Assembly: GCF_020073745.1 (NCBI RefSeq)
Contig: NZ_JAIRAU010000043.1
Coordinates: 1-64,000 of the forward strand
Origin: Nannocystis pusilla
Lineage (GTDB): Bacteria > Myxococcota_A > Polyangia > Nannocystales > Nannocystaceae
Length of the DNA stretch: 64,000 nt
Direction of reading: 5' to 3'
Shown here: one piece after another, positions 62,542 through 64,000 of the stretch
How positions within the stretch are numbered: position 1 is the first letter of the stretch
Layout: the number at the start of each line of letters is the position of its first letter
Notes under the pieces: model-generated
The model's input: only the letters and a program-made list of their open reading frames with translations
Database searches by the model: none
What the model was told of the DNA's origin: nothing
Program-made: the position numbers and the translations under genes

Positions 62542-62570
62542 AAGGACATGCCCTTCAGGGCATGTCCTTT
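62542..62570. terminator. Strong terminator built on the dispersed palindrome
   Basis: AAGGACATGCCC (62542-62553) and GGGCATGTCCTTT (62558-62570) pair perfectly around a TTCA loop, followed by TTTC. The inner part ATGCCC-TTCA-GGGCAT is the element with a compensatory C/G change in both arms. It lies between two converging genes and has T/A tracts on both sides, so it should stop both transcripts. Confidence 0.85.
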
Positions 62571-62580
62571 TCGCTGCCCG

Positions 62581-63282
62581 TCACGCCCCGCACTTGAACA
62601 CGAGGAGCGGGCAGTTGCCGGAGCAGCACTCGGAGCCGTTGCCGCAGCTGGCGCCGTTGGGCTTGCAGCAGCCGGTGACGTCGAAGGTGCAGTTGGCGGC
62701 GCACTTCAAGATCCCGCCGCCGTAGGCGCCGAGGTCGGTGCACTTCTTGCCGTCGAGGTCGGCCCCGTCGCAGGCCTCCTGGTCCTCGACGACGCCGTTG
62801 CCGCACAGCTCGGTCATCGTCGTGCTGCCGGTCTCGGTGGTCGTGTCGGTGGTGCCGGCGGTGGTCGTGTCGTCGGTGGTCGTCTCCCCGGTCGTGCCGG
62901 TCGTCGTGCTCGTGCTGGTGTCCGCGCTCGTGCCGGTCGAGGTGGACGTGCTCGTGCTGGTCGAGGTCGACGTGCTCGTGCTGGTCGTGGTGGTCGAATC
63001 GGTGGTGGGGATCCCGGTGGTCGGGATCGCGGCGGTCGTCGTGGTCGACGGATCGTTGGTCGTCAGCGGCGGGCCGCTGTCCGAGTCGCGGCGGCACGCC
63101 TCGACGGTCACCGGCTCGGCCACGCAGCCGTCGTTGCTCGCCTCGCACAGGCTGCAGTACGGCCGGCTCGCGTCGCGCTCGGCGCAGGTCAGGTCGCCGG
63201 ACTGGTTGCCGCAGTGGCTCGTGTTGGGGACCGAGCAACCGGCGGCGAGGAGGGCGAGCGCGGCGTATGTTCTCCAGGACAT
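62581..63282 (-). CDS. Thr/Ser-rich lipoprotein with a Cys-rich tail
   Basis: The product has 233 residues from the ATG at 63282 (MSWRTYAALALLAAGCSVPN; lipobox LAAGC). A Cys-containing segment (CGNQSGDLTCAERDASRPYC) is followed by about 95 residues of Thr/Ser/Asp (residues about 75-170), encoded by imperfect 24-30 bp repeats, and a Cys-rich tail starting CGNGVVEDQEACDGADLDGKKC, as in the myxobacterial Cys-rich (DUF4215-like) repeats. Such surface lipoproteins are abundant in Nannocystaceae. The role is unknown. It is followed 31 bp upstream by the next gene on the same strand. Confidence 0.85.
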   Translation of the reverse strand: MSWRTYAALALLAAGCSVPNTSHCGNQSGDLTCAERDASRPYCSLCEASNDGCVAEPVTVEACRRDSDSGPPLTTNDPSTTTTAAIPTTGIPTTDSTTTTSTSTSTSTSTSTSTSTGTSADTSTSTTTGTTGETTTDDTTTAGTTDTTTETGSTTMTELCGNGVVEDQEACDGADLDGKKCTDLGAYGGGILKCAANCTFDVTGCCKPNGASCGNGSECCSGNCPLLVFKCGA

Positions 63283-63312
63283 GTTCCGAACAACCTGTTT
63301 TAAGAGCAATTT

Positions 63313-64000
63313 TCAGAACGAGCCGGCCAGGGTCAGGCCGGCGGCCCCGCGGCCGACGCTGGGCAGCCAGGACACGCGGCGCTGGGTGGCCTTGCGGTCG
63401 AGGGCGAGCAGGACCGCGCCGGTGATCACCGCGGCGGCGCCGATGCCGAGCACGGCGAAGCCGGCGGGTCGGGTGGAGATCTCGTAGAGCGGCATGTCGG
63501 GGTCGGGCTTCGGCTCCTTGATCGCCAGGCCGAGGCCGGTGATCGCGCCGACGCCGCCGACGACGAGCAGGGCGACGCCGGCCTTGCCGCGCGGGCCGAG
63601 GCCGCGCGGGGGCGGCGGGGGCTCCGGCTTGGGCGGCTCGGGCGGCGGCGCGGCGGCCTTGAGCTGGGCCTCGCGCTGGGCCTGGGCGAAGTCGCGGACG
63701 AACGGGACCAGCCGCTCGATCTCCGCCGTCCCGCGCTCGACCGCCTCGCCCTCGGTGCACAGGCGGCACTCGGTCTGGTGCAGGCTGTCGCCGACCGCCT
63801 CCTCGCCGACGTAGAGGCCCGAGTCGATCATGTAGCCGGGCTCCTCGCCGGGCAGGGCGCGCACGGTGAGGCGGATCCACGGGTCTTTCGGGCCGCGGCC
63901 GGGCAGCACCTCGAAGCGGCGCAGCTGGCGGTTGCCGACCTCGTCGAGGCGCTCGTGGATGATCGGGCCGGCGGGTCCGGCCGCGTTGGTGTCGATCGCC
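63313..64000 (-). CDS. Membrane protein with Pro-rich linker, N-terminus cut off by the window edge
   Basis: The frame is open through the right edge (about 229 residues seen). The visible part has a soluble beta-rich region (DPWIRLTVRALPGEEPGYMI, GLYVGEEAVGDSL), a CRLC pair of Cys, a coiled/basic part, a Pro/Glu-rich linker (PPPEPPKPEPPPPP) and two membrane segments near the C-terminus (GVALLVVGGVGAITGLGLAI and GFAVLGIGAAAVITGAVLLA). It resembles a bacterial multi-domain protein with a carboxy-terminal hairpin of helices; no family call is possible from the fragment. Confidence 0.7.
   Translation of the reverse strand, partial: AIDTNAAGPAGPIIHERLDEVGNRQLRRFEVLPGRGPKDPWIRLTVRALPGEEPGYMIDSGLYVGEEAVGDSLHQTECRLCTEGEAVERGTAEIERLVPFVRDFAQAQREAQLKAAAPPPEPPKPEPPPPPRGLGPRGKAGVALLVVGGVGAITGLGLAIKEPKPDPDMPLYEISTRPAGFAVLGIGAAAVITGAVLLALDRKATQRRVSWLPSVGRGAAGLTLAGSF

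Overview
The window is about 70% GC with almost all genes packed head to tail. Gene content points to a myxobacterium (Myxococcota): pilMNO beside aroK-aroB, a Roadblock/LC7 protein inside an aro-acc cluster, an NtrC-type two-component pair, PrkA/YeaH/SpoVR, and lipoproteins with Thr/Ser-rich spacers and Cys-rich tails. The last trait is typical of Nannocystis and its relatives, so Nannocystaceae is my best guess (inference from gene style, not from a marker alignment).

Layout. 1-5.9 kb: a truncated membrane-anchored protein, an amphi-Trp protein, exopolyphosphatase and glycerol kinase. 5.9-18 kb: a helix-turn-helix regulator behind an AT-rich island, then a long co-directional run pilM-pilN-pilO-aroK-aroB-Roadblock-aroQ-accB-accC-giant TPR protein, with several 1-4 nt gene overlaps. 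18-21.6 kb: tig-clpP-clpX, closed by a clear terminator. 21.8-29.5 kb: a propeller lipoprotein, a 750 bp non-coding block of repeats, a large secreted S41 protease, and a divergent rpoH-like sigma gene overlapping rsmI. 29.7-35.2 kb: an outer-membrane barrel protein and a sigma-54 response regulator with its membrane histidine kinase. 35.7-39.8 kb: membrane proteins, a small conserved-looking protein, an RluD-type pseudouridine synthase with no standard start codon, and a YfiH/PgeF protein. 39.8-48 kb (minus strand): bamD-truD-exbB-exbD-tonB-lipoprotein-tolC-like, an envelope cluster. 48-58.4 kb: amino acid permease, exonuclease III, PAS histidine kinase, PrkA kinase, YeaH, SpoVR and a PP2C phosphatase. 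58.4-64 kb: RNase P RNA, a glycosyltransferase and flippase, a CAU-anticodon tRNA directly ahead of a zinc-ribbon coiled-coil protein, a Thr-rich lipoprotein and a truncated gene.

The most unusual signal crosses gene boundaries. A 16-bp palindrome, consensus (A/C)TGTCC-N4-GGACA(T/G), occurs more than 30 times. It sits between genes, often beside or inside terminator-like hairpins, and also inside reading frames: about 15 copies in the disordered part of the TPR protein, four in an extra N-terminal segment of TruD, and others in a TolC-like protein, a lipoprotein (including its signal peptide) and a glycosyltransferase. The exact ten-base core is expected about 0.06 times in 64 kb of random sequence, but is present at least 13 times. 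I read it as a proliferating REP-like palindromic element that tolerates insertion into flexible protein segments. Three copies lie at the centre of larger, roughly 160-180 bp imperfect palindromes at 23.3-24.0 kb that look like MITEs.

My counts and alignments were made by eye, and no database search was possible. Function calls rest on recognised motifs and gene order.
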